The notes under the pieces are model-generated. The model was not told the origin of the DNA. It was given only the letters and a program-made list of their open reading frames with translations, and made no database searches. Both the position numbers and the translations under genes were made by a program. Positions 1-8,278 of a stretch of DNA of 64,000 nucleotides are shown piece after piece (positions within the stretch are counted from its first letter, which is position 1; every line of letters begins with the position of its first letter). Source of the stretch: Bradyrhizobium lupini (GTDB lineage: Bacteria; Pseudomonadota; Alphaproteobacteria; Rhizobiales; Xanthobacteraceae); NCBI RefSeq assembly GCF_040939785.1, contig NZ_CP162553.1, positions 558,001-622,000 on the forward strand, written 5' to 3'.

Positions 1-609
1 GTAATCGGCGGGTGATGCAGGCCGGCGCTCGGAACGCCAGACATTGAAGGTCGGACTTGTGCTGGGGTGCAGGTGAGCCGCCTTGCGCCACGCGATGAAG
101 CGCTGGATTGTGGCGGGAAGCGTCGCCGGGTCGCCGCGATGCTCCATGATCGCCACCGGTGTCGGGGGCACATCGCGGATCGTCACGTCGTCAGTGGTAA
201 GGGTCTTCTGCATGAGCTTGCTCCTCGCATTGTCGAGAGGCCCTAAGGCCGCAAGCCACGGCTCCCAGTCGGGAGACTTCCGGAACGACGACGGAGATTG
301 CCCGAACCGTTGCCGAAAGGCGCGGGCGAAGGCATCCGGTGCGTCGTAACCGGCATCCATCGCAACATCCGTGACATCAAGGGCGTCCATATAGGCCAGC
401 TGGTGCGAAGCGCGCTTCATGCGGGCCAGCTGGACATAGCGATGCACAGATAATCCGAAGGTTGCCGAGAACTGCCGGTGGAAATGAAATTTCGAGAAGG
501 CGGCAACAGCGCTTAAGCCGTCCAGGTCCAGATCTCCGTCGAGATGCCGGTCGATATGGTCCAGCACCCGTCGCATGCGGTCCTGATAGTTTTGCACCGC
601 CGCCTTCAT
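1..609 (-). CDS. AraC-family transcriptional regulator with GyrI-like C-terminal domain (3' end outside window)
   Basis: Reading leftward from an ATG at 609-607, the frame stays open for 203 codons to the window edge, so the C-terminus is missing. The first ~110 residues are a typical AraC helix-turn-helix pair: a start MKAAVQNYQDRMRRVLDHI, then AAFSKFHFHRQFSATFG and DVAMDAGYDAPDAFARAFRQ, ending in the FGQSPSSFR signature. After a linker, residues from about 150 on (DVTIRDVPPTPVAIMEHRGD) match the beginning of the GyrI-like/effector-binding domain of the AraC-GyrI (Rob/SAV-like) class, which binds small hydrophobic ligands. HTH at the N-terminus plus GyrI at the C-terminus is the usual order. 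No target gene is evident; the neighbouring 800 bases hold no intact gene. Class is confident, ligand unknown. Confidence 0.85.
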   Translation of the reverse strand, partial: MKAAVQNYQDRMRRVLDHIDRHLDGDLDLDGLSAVAAFSKFHFHRQFSATFGLSVHRYVQLARMKRASHQLAYMDALDVTDVAMDAGYDAPDAFARAFRQRFGQSPSSFRKSPDWEPWLAALGPLDNARSKLMQKTLTTDDVTIRDVPPTPVAIMEHRGDPATLPATIQRFIAWRKAAHLHPSTSPTFNVWRSERRPASPADY

Positions 610-972
610 CGTCCCTCCTCCGTGGCGGCTCCATCTAGTCGCTGACGGCCATGACACGCTCGACCGATCTTGCGGTTTGGCACGGATCGCTAGCCCGGAT
701 GGAGCTACGTCCGGCAACTGGTTTCCTCAGGGAAGACCACACCGATTGCAAGCACCTTCCTCTACGCGTTAGACTGTCGGCCCCCCTTCACCCACAAAGT
801 GGGCGTTCCCCTTCAAGATGTCAGTACGGATGAACTACCTTCCTCTACACGAACTGGCGCCCGACTTCGAACGCTTCATCCGCGATCTCGAGGACTTCAA
901 TCGTGGCTGATGCGGTCACCGGCCATCGGGCTGCGGCTTCAGGGAAATCTCATTCGCAAACGGAATCCAAGC
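610..972. other. Gene-poor stretch upstream of the AraC gene
   Basis: No convincing full-length gene. It must contain the AraC promoter (leftward). A 30-codon frame at 818-910 (start MSVRMNYLPLHELAPDFERF) reads like the beginning of a real protein but stops at once; with the frameshifted gene that follows it suggests decayed sequence. I see no terminator or repeat here. Confidence 0.4.
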
Positions 973-1319
973 ATGACTGCAACTCTATCCATCGTCGTCC
1001 TGGCTGCCGAGCTCCTCATCAGCGCGTAGGCGCGTTCGTATCAATTGCCGCGCTTGGCTTCGCGGGAGAGGTCACGCGATCCAGGGATTTGACTGCCTTT
1101 GGCTGGGTCCTGGGGGCGCTTTACTTCGTTGTCGCCTTTACACCCCTCGTCGTAACCGCATGGGTGGCGCACAGAAGGTTTGTATCAGACAAGGCGTTCC
1201 CGGTGCTCGAAGTCATTTCGTCGCCGTACCTGGTCCCGGTGGTGCTGTGGGTTGGCGCAGCGATTTTCTGCATTGGGCTGTTGGCATTTCAAAACGGCGC
1301 GGGGCTGGCGCCGCGGTAG
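973..1319 (+). pseudogene. Small multi-spanning membrane protein, frameshifted
   Basis: An ATG at 973 opens a hydrophobic start (MTATLSIVVLAAELLISA) that hits TAG after 18 codons. In the next frame, beginning at that TAG, another membrane protein segment continues without a break: VGAFVSIAALGFAGEV, then about 95 residues with two further hydrophobic stretches (WVLGALYFVVAFTPLVV and YLVPVVLWVGAAIFCIGLL) and a stop at 1317-1319. One missing base near 1025 would join them into a 115-residue protein with three likely membrane segments. The 347-nt length is one short of a multiple of three, which fits a single-base loss. I do not recognise the family. It could instead be two unrelated frames. Confidence 0.4.
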
Positions 1320-1410
1320 GGAGACCCGAAGCGATACCCTCCAGGCTGAATGCCATCAGCATCATCCAGGCGAGGCGCAGGCGTCCACGAAGATAGCGGC
1401 GGTCCGGGTA

Positions 1411-1983
1411 TCAAAGAGCGCTGGGACGATCGATGTCGAACACGTCGATCTGTCGGTCCTGGAACAGATCCTCCAGCGCTTCGGGCCCGTTCGCCAGCGC
1501 GTAGTCCCGCTCGGCGTCGGAAATAGGCAGTACCTGCAGCCAGGCGACGGACTTGGCCGAGAAGGACTGTGTTTTCAGGTCCCACAAGAACGGAGAGATG
1601 AGCATGGCGTGCTTCATCTCGCGCCCTTCGCCATACAGTTCCAGGGCTCGCGGAATGACGACGCCGGGCAAGGGTGTGATCTCGCCCTTCTTGATGCTGA
1701 AAGCGCAAGTCGCGATCATGTTGGCGCCCTCGGCGCATTCCGTCGCCAGAGCCAGCAGAATCTCGACGCCCAGGGCCTTGCCGCCTGATGTCAGGCCTGT
1801 CTTCGCATCAGAGAGCGCGAGGCTGGCATAAGTGGAAACGCCTCCTGCCGGCACGTCCTTGATGATCATGATGTCGACGTCACTGACGTGGGCGTCATCC
1901 CAATATTTCGTAACCGTCGGTGAACTCTGCGTAACATCTCTCAGATAGCGGGCGAGAGATTTGTTGTCTTCCGAAACCGCCAT
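1411..1983 (-). CDS. Suppressor-of-fused (SUFU) domain protein
   Basis: 190 residues, the usual length for a single bacterial SUFU domain. The sequence shows the family pattern: a central GGVSTYASLALSD segment, ALGVEILLALATECAE, and the late ISPFLWDLKTQSF and VAWLQVLPISDAERDYA blocks. Bacterial SUFU proteins (for example Bacillus YqcF) are best known as immunity proteins against secreted polymorphic toxins; others have unknown roles. No toxin-like gene, secretion gene or second immunity gene is adjacent, so this is an orphan. Cytoplasmic: no signal peptide or membrane segment. Domain call is confident; immunity role is inference from the family. Confidence 0.8.
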   Translation of the reverse strand: MAVSEDNKSLARYLRDVTQSSPTVTKYWDDAHVSDVDIMIIKDVPAGGVSTYASLALSDAKTGLTSGGKALGVEILLALATECAEGANMIATCAFSIKKGEITPLPGVVIPRALELYGEGREMKHAMLISPFLWDLKTQSFSAKSVAWLQVLPISDAERDYALANGPEALEDLFQDRQIDVFDIDRPSAL

Positions 1984-2182
1984 GGCTCCTCACGTCAAAA
2001 ATCCAAGGTCGTCGGCAGTCATATCTTCAACACCATGACTGCGAGCATACGATCGCCGCTCTGGCCTGTCGTGGGACCTCGGTATAGACGGGGCCGGCGG
2101 TCATATCCATGACCACGTTCTGGCGCGCGGTGGACTTCCTCGGCCAGGCACAATTCCATCAAGATCTAGCAGACGCCGGAAC

Positions 2183-2215
2183 GAAAAAGGGAGCCCGCAT
2201 GTCGCGGGCCCCCCT
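2183..2215 (-). terminator. Rho-independent terminator of the MBL/SnoaL operon
   Basis: Read on the minus strand, a G+C-rich hairpin (stem GCCCGC / GCGGGC with flanking pairs, loop ACATG) is followed directly by TTTTT. It lies about 25 bases past the stop of the SnoaL-like gene at 2241, in the right orientation to end that transcript. Confidence 0.75.
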
Positions 2216-2240
2216 CCTGCATTCCGACGTGATGCGGCTG

Positions 2241-2645
2241 TTACCGGCCGGCAGGCTCCAATGCCTTTTGCACCATCGCGGTGTCGACATATTGGGTCAT
2301 GCTGGCGATCTTGCCGTCCTTCACCAGATAGAGATGCGCGAAATTGGCGCGCATGGACTTGCCCGTCGCCTTGTAGGTCCCGGAGTAGACGCCGAAGGCG
2401 GCGACGCGGTCGCCGTCTTCGAGATAGGTGTGAACGTCGGCGCGGTAGCCGGTCCATTCGGTGGCGAGACGCCGGAACACGCCTGATATGATCGCGTGCG
2501 CCCCGACATAGGTGCCCGCGTATGGAAACCCTTCCGCTTCGGTCCATGCGGCATCGGGAGCGAGAGCGGCCAGCAAGTTGCGGCCGTTCTCTTACGACGA
2601 TGATCCCTCATAGGTGGCGCGGATCAGGTCGAGGTTCGCCCCCAT
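2241..2645 (-). pseudogene. SnoaL-like/NTF2-fold protein with an in-frame TAA at codon 18
   Basis: A long frame of NTF2-fold type (AWTEAEGFPYAGTYVG, DVHTYLEDGDRVAAFGVYSG, HLYLVKDGKIASMTQYVD) fills 2241-2576. Upstream in the same frame the sequence continues as MGANLDLIRATYEGSSS, then TAA (2594-2592), then ENGRNLLAALAP. The ATG at 2645 sits one base after the stop of the upstream gene, as expected for a coupled operon, so it is the likely ancestral start. A single GAA-to-TAA change would explain the stop. As read, translation could only restart at an internal TTG (2576), giving 111 residues lacking the first helix. SnoaL/NTF2 folds are small enzymes or binding proteins; substrate unknown. Alternatives: sequencing error or true readthrough. 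Confidence 0.7.
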
Positions 2646-2646
2646 C

Positions 2647-3543
2647 TCAACCCCACTTCATCTCGCCGGTGGCGACCTTGGCGCCGATGTCGAGCGCAAC
2701 GCCCATGCCGAGGCCGGGGAAGCGCGCTTCCATCGCCGCCTTGAGCGCCGCCGAATCCTTGGTTTTGGCCAACTCTTCGTCGAACGCCTTGAGGTAGGCG
2801 ATGGTGTGCTCGACACCGGACAGGTCGGTCTTCGCATCCGCCGACAAATGGCCGGGCACGACGATCGCCGGCTTGCGCGCCGCGATCTTTTCGAGATTGG
2901 CGATCCAGGCGACGCGCTGCTCCCTGGTCGGCGTGTCGGCGGTCCAGACATGGACGCCGGAGAAGATCAGCACGCCGCCGAACACCGCGTTGAGCGAGGG
3001 TACGAACAGATAGCGCCGGTTGGCCAGGCCGTCGGCGCTGACGATCTCGATGGTCTCGCCGTCGACGCTGAGCGTCTTGCCGTCGAACGCTTCGGGGATG
3101 ACCACATCGGCCAGCACCTGCGGGCCGTTCGCCTTGAGTTGCGGCCCCCAGACGGCAAGCTTCTTTTCGACGCTGGCGTGAATGGCCGCCAATGTCGCTG
3201 GCGACGCGAGCACGCGGGCCTCGGGGAAGACAGCCTTGATCGCGCCGAGGCTGAAATAATAATCCGGGTCCGACTGGCTGATATAGATGGTGGTGAGCTT
3301 CTTGCCGGTGGCCTTGATGGCGTCGGCGACAGCCTTGCCATCGGACAGCGTGAAGCCGCCATCGATCAGCACGGCTTCGCTTGGCCCGGACACCAGAACG
3401 GGCGCCCGGAAGAAGCCGTTCTGTCCGGCCGGAAAATGCTTCCAGGCGAGCCCGCCCGCGGCATGGCCGAGGCCTGCGGGTGCGAAGACGGCGGCGGCGC
3501 CCGCGGCGAGAGTGGTTTTCATGATGGTTCTCCTTGTCGGCAT
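2647..3543 (-). CDS. Exported metallo-beta-lactamase-fold protein with altered metal site
   Basis: 298 residues. The N-terminus carries a Tat-like signal (TRRTIMK followed by the hydrophobic run AAGAAAVFAPAGLGHAA), which is why I keep the upstream ATG at 3543; a second ATG at 3522 also has a good AAGGAG. The MBL fold is clear: VLIDGGFTLSD after the first strands, LTTIYISQSDPDYYFSLG at the metal motif position, SGVHVWTAD, and VVPGHLS near residue 235. In active enzymes the central motif is HxHxDH; here it reads QSDPDY, so the first and last histidines are replaced. Such variants form a recognisable subfamily, but hydrolase activity is doubtful. It heads a two-gene operon with the SnoaL-like gene one base downstream. 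Confidence 0.8.
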   Translation of the reverse strand: MPTRRTIMKTTLAAGAAAVFAPAGLGHAAGGLAWKHFPAGQNGFFRAPVLVSGPSEAVLIDGGFTLSDGKAVADAIKATGKKLTTIYISQSDPDYYFSLGAIKAVFPEARVLASPATLAAIHASVEKKLAVWGPQLKANGPQVLADVVIPEAFDGKTLSVDGETIEIVSADGLANRRYLFVPSLNAVFGGVLIFSGVHVWTADTPTREQRVAWIANLEKIAARKPAIVVPGHLSADAKTDLSGVEHTIAYLKAFDEELAKTKDSAALKAAMEARFPGLGMGVALDIGAKVATGEMKWG

Positions 3544-3613
3544 GTTGGTCTCCTGGTGCTAGTCTGCGATTGGGAAATTCACACTTATCGTCCGGTCGTG
3601 TTGACCGCTGCGC

Positions 3614-4258
3614 TCAGGCCGCCTTCAGTCCGTCGATCAGGACGTTCAGGCTGCCGAACAGGGCGCTTGCCTGCACGAGGCGGCGGTCATCGCCCGCCCC
3701 GACGATGAGGGCCGGGACGCCGCTTGCACCGAACCGGCGCATCTCGGCACGCGCGGCCTCGAGGCGTGCGCGATACGCGGCGATCAACGCGGCGTCGGGG
3801 CTCGCCAGGCGCGCGGCAACCTCCGGGAAATTCATCGCGCGCAGCACATCCGACAGAACGGAGATGTCCGTGCTGTCGCGGCCCTCGACATAGCGGACGA
3901 GCTGGAAGGCCTTCAGCGCCGCGAACTCCCGATCAGGCGCCGTGAGCGCGACAGCCGTGAGCGCCAGTGTCGCCGGACCGGAATCGAACAGGCCCGTACG
4001 GTCGCCCAGCACATCGCGGCGATAGGCTTCGCTGAAGGGCTGGCCGCTCAAGCGCGAAATCCGCTGGTCGTTGCTCCAGGCATAAGCGGCAAAGCCGTCG
4101 TCCATCGGACGGGCGCCCTCGCCGGCGAACAGACCTGTCGGCGCAAGTTCGACAGCGAAATCCGGACAGGTCACGAGCTGTTCGAGCAGCGTGGCGGCGC
4201 CGTAGCACCAGCCGCAGAGCGGATCGAACAGGTAGGTGATTTGAATGGGCGCGGACAT
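3614..4258 (-). CDS. DsbA-family thiol oxidoreductase (FrnE-like)
   Basis: 214 residues from the ATG at 4258, chosen because AAGGAGATC lies just upstream and because the protein then starts at the thioredoxin fold (SAPIQITYLFDPLCGWCYG). The CGWC pair at about residues 15-18 is the redox centre; the cis-proline region GASGVPALIVG near residue 180 and the helical insertion between them are as in DsbA-family proteins of the FrnE/HCCA isomerase class. No signal peptide, so a cytosolic role is likely. It is divergent from the LysR gene at 4369, and the 110 bases between presumably hold both promoters and the regulator's site. Confidence 0.85.
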   Translation of the reverse strand: MSAPIQITYLFDPLCGWCYGAATLLEQLVTCPDFAVELAPTGLFAGEGARPMDDGFAAYAWSNDQRISRLSGQPFSEAYRRDVLGDRTGLFDSGPATLALTAVALTAPDREFAALKAFQLVRYVEGRDSTDISVLSDVLRAMNFPEVAARLASPDAALIAAYRARLEAARAEMRRFGASGVPALIVGAGDDRRLVQASALFGSLNVLIDGLKAA

Positions 4259-4368
4259 GGCGATCTCCTTGAACCGCAATGTGGCACGCGCACATTGGTA
4301 GATAAATATCAACAAAACAGACATAATGTATGGTATTGACTGACAATAAATCTGACCGGACAGAGCCC

Positions 4369-5265
4369 ATGAACCTGAACCGACTGGCCTACTTCGCAGC
4401 CGTCGTGGACAGCGGATCGTTCACGCGGGCCGCCGAACGGCTCGGCATCACCAAGGCCGTGGTGAGCCAGCAGGTGGCGCAGCTGGAGCGCGATCTCGGC
4501 ACCAGCCTGCTCGTGCGCACGACGCGCCGGGTTCATCCGACCGAGGCGGGCCGCATGTTTCATGCGCGCTGCGTCATGATCCTGCGCGAAGCGGAGGATG
4601 CCTTCGACGAGCTCGCTCAGGCAGCCGCCGCGCCGACCGGCACCTTGCGGATCACGGCGCCCAACGACTACGGCACCGCCGTCGTCGTCGCCGTCGTCAC
4701 GGCCTACGCGGCACGCTATCCCCACTGCCGCGTGGAGTTGACGCTCGAAGATCAGACCGTCGATCTCGCCTCAGGCCAGATCGACATGGCGATCCGTGTG
4801 GGGTGGCTGGTCGATTCCAGCCTGCAGGCGCGCAAGATCGGATCGTTCCGGCAATGTCTGGTCGGCGCTCCCGCATTCGCGGATCGGATCGCCGCGCGCG
4901 ATCCCGACGAATTGGTGACGCTACCGTTCATCGCCAACATGGCGCTGCGCGAGCCGTTGCTGTGGCAGTTCTCGCGCGGTGATCTCGACCGACGCGCCGT
5001 GCGCCTGCAGGCGAGCATCGCCATCGACACGACGCCGGGGGTGCTCGCAGCGGTGCTCGCCGGCGGCGGCCTTTCGGTGCTGCCGGATTTCCTGGTGGCC
5101 GACGATCTCGCGGCGGGCCGCCTCATCCACATCCTGCCGCAATGGCAACTGCCATCCGGCGGCATCCACACGGTCTACCCCGCAGCCCGCTTCCGCCCGC
5201 CGAAGGTGACCGCGTTTGTGGAGATGCTGATTGCGGCTCAGCGGCGGGCGGGTACGAACGCATGA
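4369..5265 (+). CDS. LysR-family transcriptional regulator
   Basis: 298 residues from ATG 4369 (start MNLNRLAYFAAVVDSGSFT), preferred to the ATG at 4330 because it gives the standard LysR start. The N-terminal winged HTH (AAERLGITKAVVSQQVAQLE) is followed by the two-lobed effector domain (TLRITAPNDYGTAVVVAVV, then AGGGLSVLPDFLVADDL). The 'GITKAVVSQQVAQLERDLG' style is that of the CrgA/YafC-like LysR group, whose members often control a divergent oxidoreductase. The likely target is the divergent DsbA-family gene and perhaps the MBL/SnoaL operon behind it. Confidence 0.88.
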   Translation: MNLNRLAYFAAVVDSGSFTRAAERLGITKAVVSQQVAQLERDLGTSLLVRTTRRVHPTEAGRMFHARCVMILREAEDAFDELAQAAAAPTGTLRITAPNDYGTAVVVAVVTAYAARYPHCRVELTLEDQTVDLASGQIDMAIRVGWLVDSSLQARKIGSFRQCLVGAPAFADRIAARDPDELVTLPFIANMALREPLLWQFSRGDLDRRAVRLQASIAIDTTPGVLAAVLAGGGLSVLPDFLVADDLAAGRLIHILPQWQLPSGGIHTVYPAARFRPPKVTAFVEMLIAAQRRAGTNA

Positions 5266-5280
5266 GCCGTATGGTTTTGC

Positions 5281-6183
5281 TTATTGCTTGAAACAATGCT
5301 CGCGGTGCCACTTTAAGAAGTGCGGATGTGGCCGATCTGACGCACGACGCGGCGCAAGAGCGCGCTCCGTCTTGTTGATGATCGATTGCACTCCCTCCAG
5401 ATCGTTTGTCTGGCGCGAGATCAATATCTCCAGATCGTCCGCGAAGCTGATGAGACCACGATCAAACATCCAATGTGCGGTGCCCGAAAGAGCAACGCCA
5501 TTGCTGATGATGTCCGGCCCGTTTGCCTCGACGGAGCGTATGTGAGCCGCCGCGACCTCCGCGCGCCCCATTCCATTGATGAGCTTGAGGCCGGTGATGG
5601 CGCAACGCTCTTTATAGGCACGCAGCACGATGCGGCGGAAAACTCGATCACGCAGGACTTTCGAGATCGTTACGCTAACACGGTCGCGCTGCTGCTCAAC
5701 CGCGAATGGCACCTGCGGCTGGTCATTAAGATCGAGCGATGGAAGGTCGCCGTCGCGCCGCGGCAGCAGCGGCGCGTTCTCCGCGAAACCAAGCTCGCAT
5801 ATTCTATTGAAATCGTCGGGAGAGATTGGGCGGACTGCGGACTGAGCGCGTCCTGAAATCCGCCCCTGTTCGTTAAGAACACCGCGCTCTACTGGACCCG
5901 TCGGTCCGTTGAATGGGACTGAATTGGCAAAATCGAGATAGCTTCCCGGTTCCATTAAAGCGAGATACATCCCGGAAGTACCGGGATCGGGAAGAACCTG
6001 CTGAACCCGAGCAATTGCAAAGTAACCGCGCGTTTCAGCAACCTTGCTCGGTTCGTAATATACTATCCAATCGCCGATGCAGGCTTCAACGCGATGAAGA
6101 TATTGACTGGGAAATTGGTACTGCTCAGCGGGGCTGTCGTCGTAGATCGAGTCCAATCGATGGATGAATACCCCAAACCCCAT
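5281..6183 (-). CDS. HNH endonuclease (HNH_2 type) with unassigned N-terminal domain
   Basis: 300 residues. The last third carries an HNH_2 nuclease module: CAITGL around residue 200, then AEVAAAHIRSVEANG, SNGVALSGTAHWMFDRGLI. The histidines, Asn and the ALS..H..FD block are as in solitary HNH nucleases related to McrA-type restriction enzymes. The first ~150 residues (RLDSIYDDSPAEQYQFP, VYYEPSKVAETRGYFAIARV) are a separate domain seen upstream of this nuclease type that may sense DNA modification. No methyltransferase is adjacent, so if it restricts DNA it probably acts on modified DNA. It converges on the LysR gene (15-base gap) and sits 65 bases outside the guaA-like repeat. Its base composition is more A+T-rich than the neighbours, which fits transfer. 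Confidence 0.78.
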   Translation of the reverse strand: MGFGVFIHRLDSIYDDSPAEQYQFPSQYLHRVEACIGDWIVYYEPSKVAETRGYFAIARVQQVLPDPGTSGMYLALMEPGSYLDFANSVPFNGPTGPVERGVLNEQGRISGRAQSAVRPISPDDFNRICELGFAENAPLLPRRDGDLPSLDLNDQPQVPFAVEQQRDRVSVTISKVLRDRVFRRIVLRAYKERCAITGLKLINGMGRAEVAAAHIRSVEANGPDIISNGVALSGTAHWMFDRGLISFADDLEILISRQTNDLEGVQSIINKTERALAPRRASDRPHPHFLKWHREHCFKQ

Positions 6184-6248
6184 GACCTAAGCGGCGCTGC
6201 CTCTCCAGGAAACAACACCCAGCGATGCTGGATCAATAGCAGTCACAA

Positions 6249-6268
6249 CCCTACTCCCACTCGATTGT
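6249..6268 (-). repeat. Distal att-like copy of the guaA 3' end
   Basis: This 20-mer matches the end of guaA (13575-13594) at 18 of 20 positions in the same orientation. On the minus strand it reads ACA ATC GAG TGG GAG TAG, i.e. T-I-E-W-E-stop, versus ACG ATT GAG TGG GAG TAG in guaA: both differences are synonymous. Similarity stops at the edges. This is what is expected for the far attachment site of an element integrated in the 3' end of guaA. Confidence 0.75.
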
Positions 6269-6332
6269 TTCGGAAGCACGATAACGCCTTGATCTGTCGA
6301 GGCCAAGCTTTCCGCCCACGACCCGCCCCGCG

Positions 6333-7229
6333 TCACTCGCGCGCCACCGACAGCCCCGCCAGCAGCGGCGCGTACGCGGCGAGCCTGCGTGATACGAACT
6401 CCGTGAACAGCCGCACGCGCTTGGTCTTGCGCGTCTCTCCCTGCGTGAGGAGCCAGACCGTTCCGTACATGTGCAGGTCGGTCCCCGGCACCCGCACCAG
6501 CAGCGGGTCGGCATCGCCGACGAAGCACGGCAGTGTCGTGATCCCCAGCCCTTGCCGGACAGCAGCGATCTGCGCTCCGGCGTCACTGGTCCTGAATGGA
6601 ACGTCCGTGGTGCGAACCTCGCCCGCGCTGGCCCAATCCGGGATGCCGTGCATGCTGATGACGATCCAGCGGAAGGGATCCGGCGCGCCCGCACGCCACG
6701 CGGCCAGTCGATCCCTGGACATGTAGACGGCGCCGAACAGCTCCGGTCCCTTCATGCCATGAAGATTTTGCGGCAGGGTTTTGCGCTCGTAGACGACGCG
6801 GATCGCGACGTCGGCCTCACGGTTGGTCAGATTTGCCAGTTCGCCGAACGACAGGACATCCATCTCGATATCGGGATGCAGACGCGCGAAATCGGCGAAA
6901 TCAGGCATCAGCAAATGTGTCGCCATCGGCGGCGCCAGCGTCACCCGCAGACGCCCGCGCACGCTCTGATCGCGCCCGAACACGCGCGTCTCCAGCTGGT
7001 GTGACGAGGCTTCCATCTGGTCGGCGAATTCGAGGACCTCCTCGCCCGCAGCCGTCAGCCGGTAGCCCGAAGGCAGCTTTTCGAACATCTGGACCCCAAG
7101 GCGTTCCTCGAGCTGGGCGATGCGTCGCAGCACGGTCGCGTGGTTCACGCCGAGGTGCTCGGCGGCCGCCCGCACCGAGCCTCCCCGCGCGACGGCTAGA
7201 AAATAGCGAACATCGTCCCAGTCGATCAT
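6333..7229 (-). CDS. LysR-family transcriptional regulator
   Basis: 298 residues from ATG 7229 (MIDWDDVRYFLAVARGGSV); the frame extends five codons further to 7244 but the later ATG gives the canonical LysR start. HTH: RAAAEHLGVNHATVLRRIAQLE. Effector domain: VRGRLRVTLAPPMATHLLMP and AVRQGLGITTLPCFVGD. This is the 'DWDDxRxF' subgroup that commonly regulates adjacent oxidoreductases. It is divergent from the SDR operon beginning at 7495, with 265 bases between, so that operon is the likely target. Its stop lies 65 bases inside the distal att-like repeat. Confidence 0.87.
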   Translation of the reverse strand: MIDWDDVRYFLAVARGGSVRAAAEHLGVNHATVLRRIAQLEERLGVQMFEKLPSGYRLTAAGEEVLEFADQMEASSHQLETRVFGRDQSVRGRLRVTLAPPMATHLLMPDFADFARLHPDIEMDVLSFGELANLTNREADVAIRVVYERKTLPQNLHGMKGPELFGAVYMSRDRLAAWRAGAPDPFRWIVISMHGIPDWASAGEVRTTDVPFRTSDAGAQIAAVRQGLGITTLPCFVGDADPLLVRVPGTDLHMYGTVWLLTQGETRKTKRVRLFTEFVSRRLAAYAPLLAGLSVARE

Positions 7230-7494
7230 GGTGCAATCCCGCACCGCGCGGTGCGCCTTTCAAGCCGTATCTGATGCCTCCTACAGCAGTATGGGCAGTG
7301 ATCATAGCCGGTTCCGGCCAGCAGGGCCCTTTCTGAGCGACGGACACCGATCGTCGCCGTCGGCGTTAGTCGTCCGGCCGGATCGATTTCGCACCACCGA
7401 TGTGCGCGCTTCCGCACTCAACGCTTAGGGCCGGCGGACCTATGTCGGGGTCCTCGGGGGCAGATGCTGCCCCGACACCACGACAGGAGACATT

Positions 7495-8229
7495 ATGGGA
7501 AAGCTTGACGGCAAGGTTGCAGTCATCACGGGTGGCGCGACCGGCATCGGCCGCGCCGCGGCAAAGCGCTTCATCGAGGATGGCGCTTTCGTCTTCATCT
7601 TCGGCCGCCGACAGCAAGCCCTCGACGCTGCTGTCGCCGCCCTCGGGCCCAATGCCCGCGCGGTGAAGGGCTCGGTCTCGGATGAAGCCGACCTCGACCG
7701 CCTCTACGCGGCGGTGAAGGCCGAGCGCGGAACCCTCGACATCGTCTTCGCCAATGCCGGCGCGGGAAGTCAGCTTGCGCTCGGCAAGATCACCGCCGCG
7801 CACATCGATGAGGCCTTCGACACCAATGTGAAGGGTACGATTTTCACGGTGCAGAAGGCGCTGCCGCTGATGCGCCGGGGCGGTTCGATCATCCTGACGG
7901 GATCGAGCGCCGGCACGACGGGCGCCCCGGCCATGAGCGCCTACAGCGCGAGCAAGGCGGCCGTGCGAAACCTCGCGCGGACCTGGGCGGAGGACCTGAA
8001 AGGCAGCGGCATCCGGGTCAACGTGCTGTCGCCCGGAGCGACCGCGACCGAACTCGCGAAGGAAGCGCTGGGCGAAGAGGGACAGAAGGTGTTCGCCGCG
8101 ATGACTCCGCTGCAGCGCATGGCCGATCCGGCGGAGATCGGGGCGGTGGCTGCCTTTCTCGCCTCCTCGGACAGCAGCTTCATGACCGCCAGCGAAGTCG
8201 CCGTCGACGGCGGCCTGGCGCAACTCTGA
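7495..8229 (+). CDS. Short-chain dehydrogenase/reductase
   Basis: 244 residues, preceded by AGGAG. Classical SDR: cofactor motif TGGATGIG near residue 14, an arginine after strand 2 (FGRRQ) that favours NADP(H), NAGAG near 88, catalytic Ser in GSSAG and the YSASK tetrad near residue 150. First gene of a rightward operon with a second SDR, a Rossmann-fold reductase, an NTF2-fold protein and a methyltransferase. It resembles the next gene closely along its whole length, so the two arose by tandem duplication. Substrate unknown. Confidence 0.9.
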   Translation: MGKLDGKVAVITGGATGIGRAAAKRFIEDGAFVFIFGRRQQALDAAVAALGPNARAVKGSVSDEADLDRLYAAVKAERGTLDIVFANAGAGSQLALGKITAAHIDEAFDTNVKGTIFTVQKALPLMRRGGSIILTGSSAGTTGAPAMSAYSASKAAVRNLARTWAEDLKGSGIRVNVLSPGATATELAKEALGEEGQKVFAAMTPLQRMADPAEIGAVAAFLASSDSSFMTASEVAVDGGLAQL

Positions 8230-8278
8230 TCCCGGCGCGGTCCCGCGCCTGGCCCACACACAATGAAAGATAAACATC

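Noticed and set aside
2614..3708. 364-codon + strand frame across the MBL gene
   Set aside because: Antisense shadow; composition follows the MBL codons.
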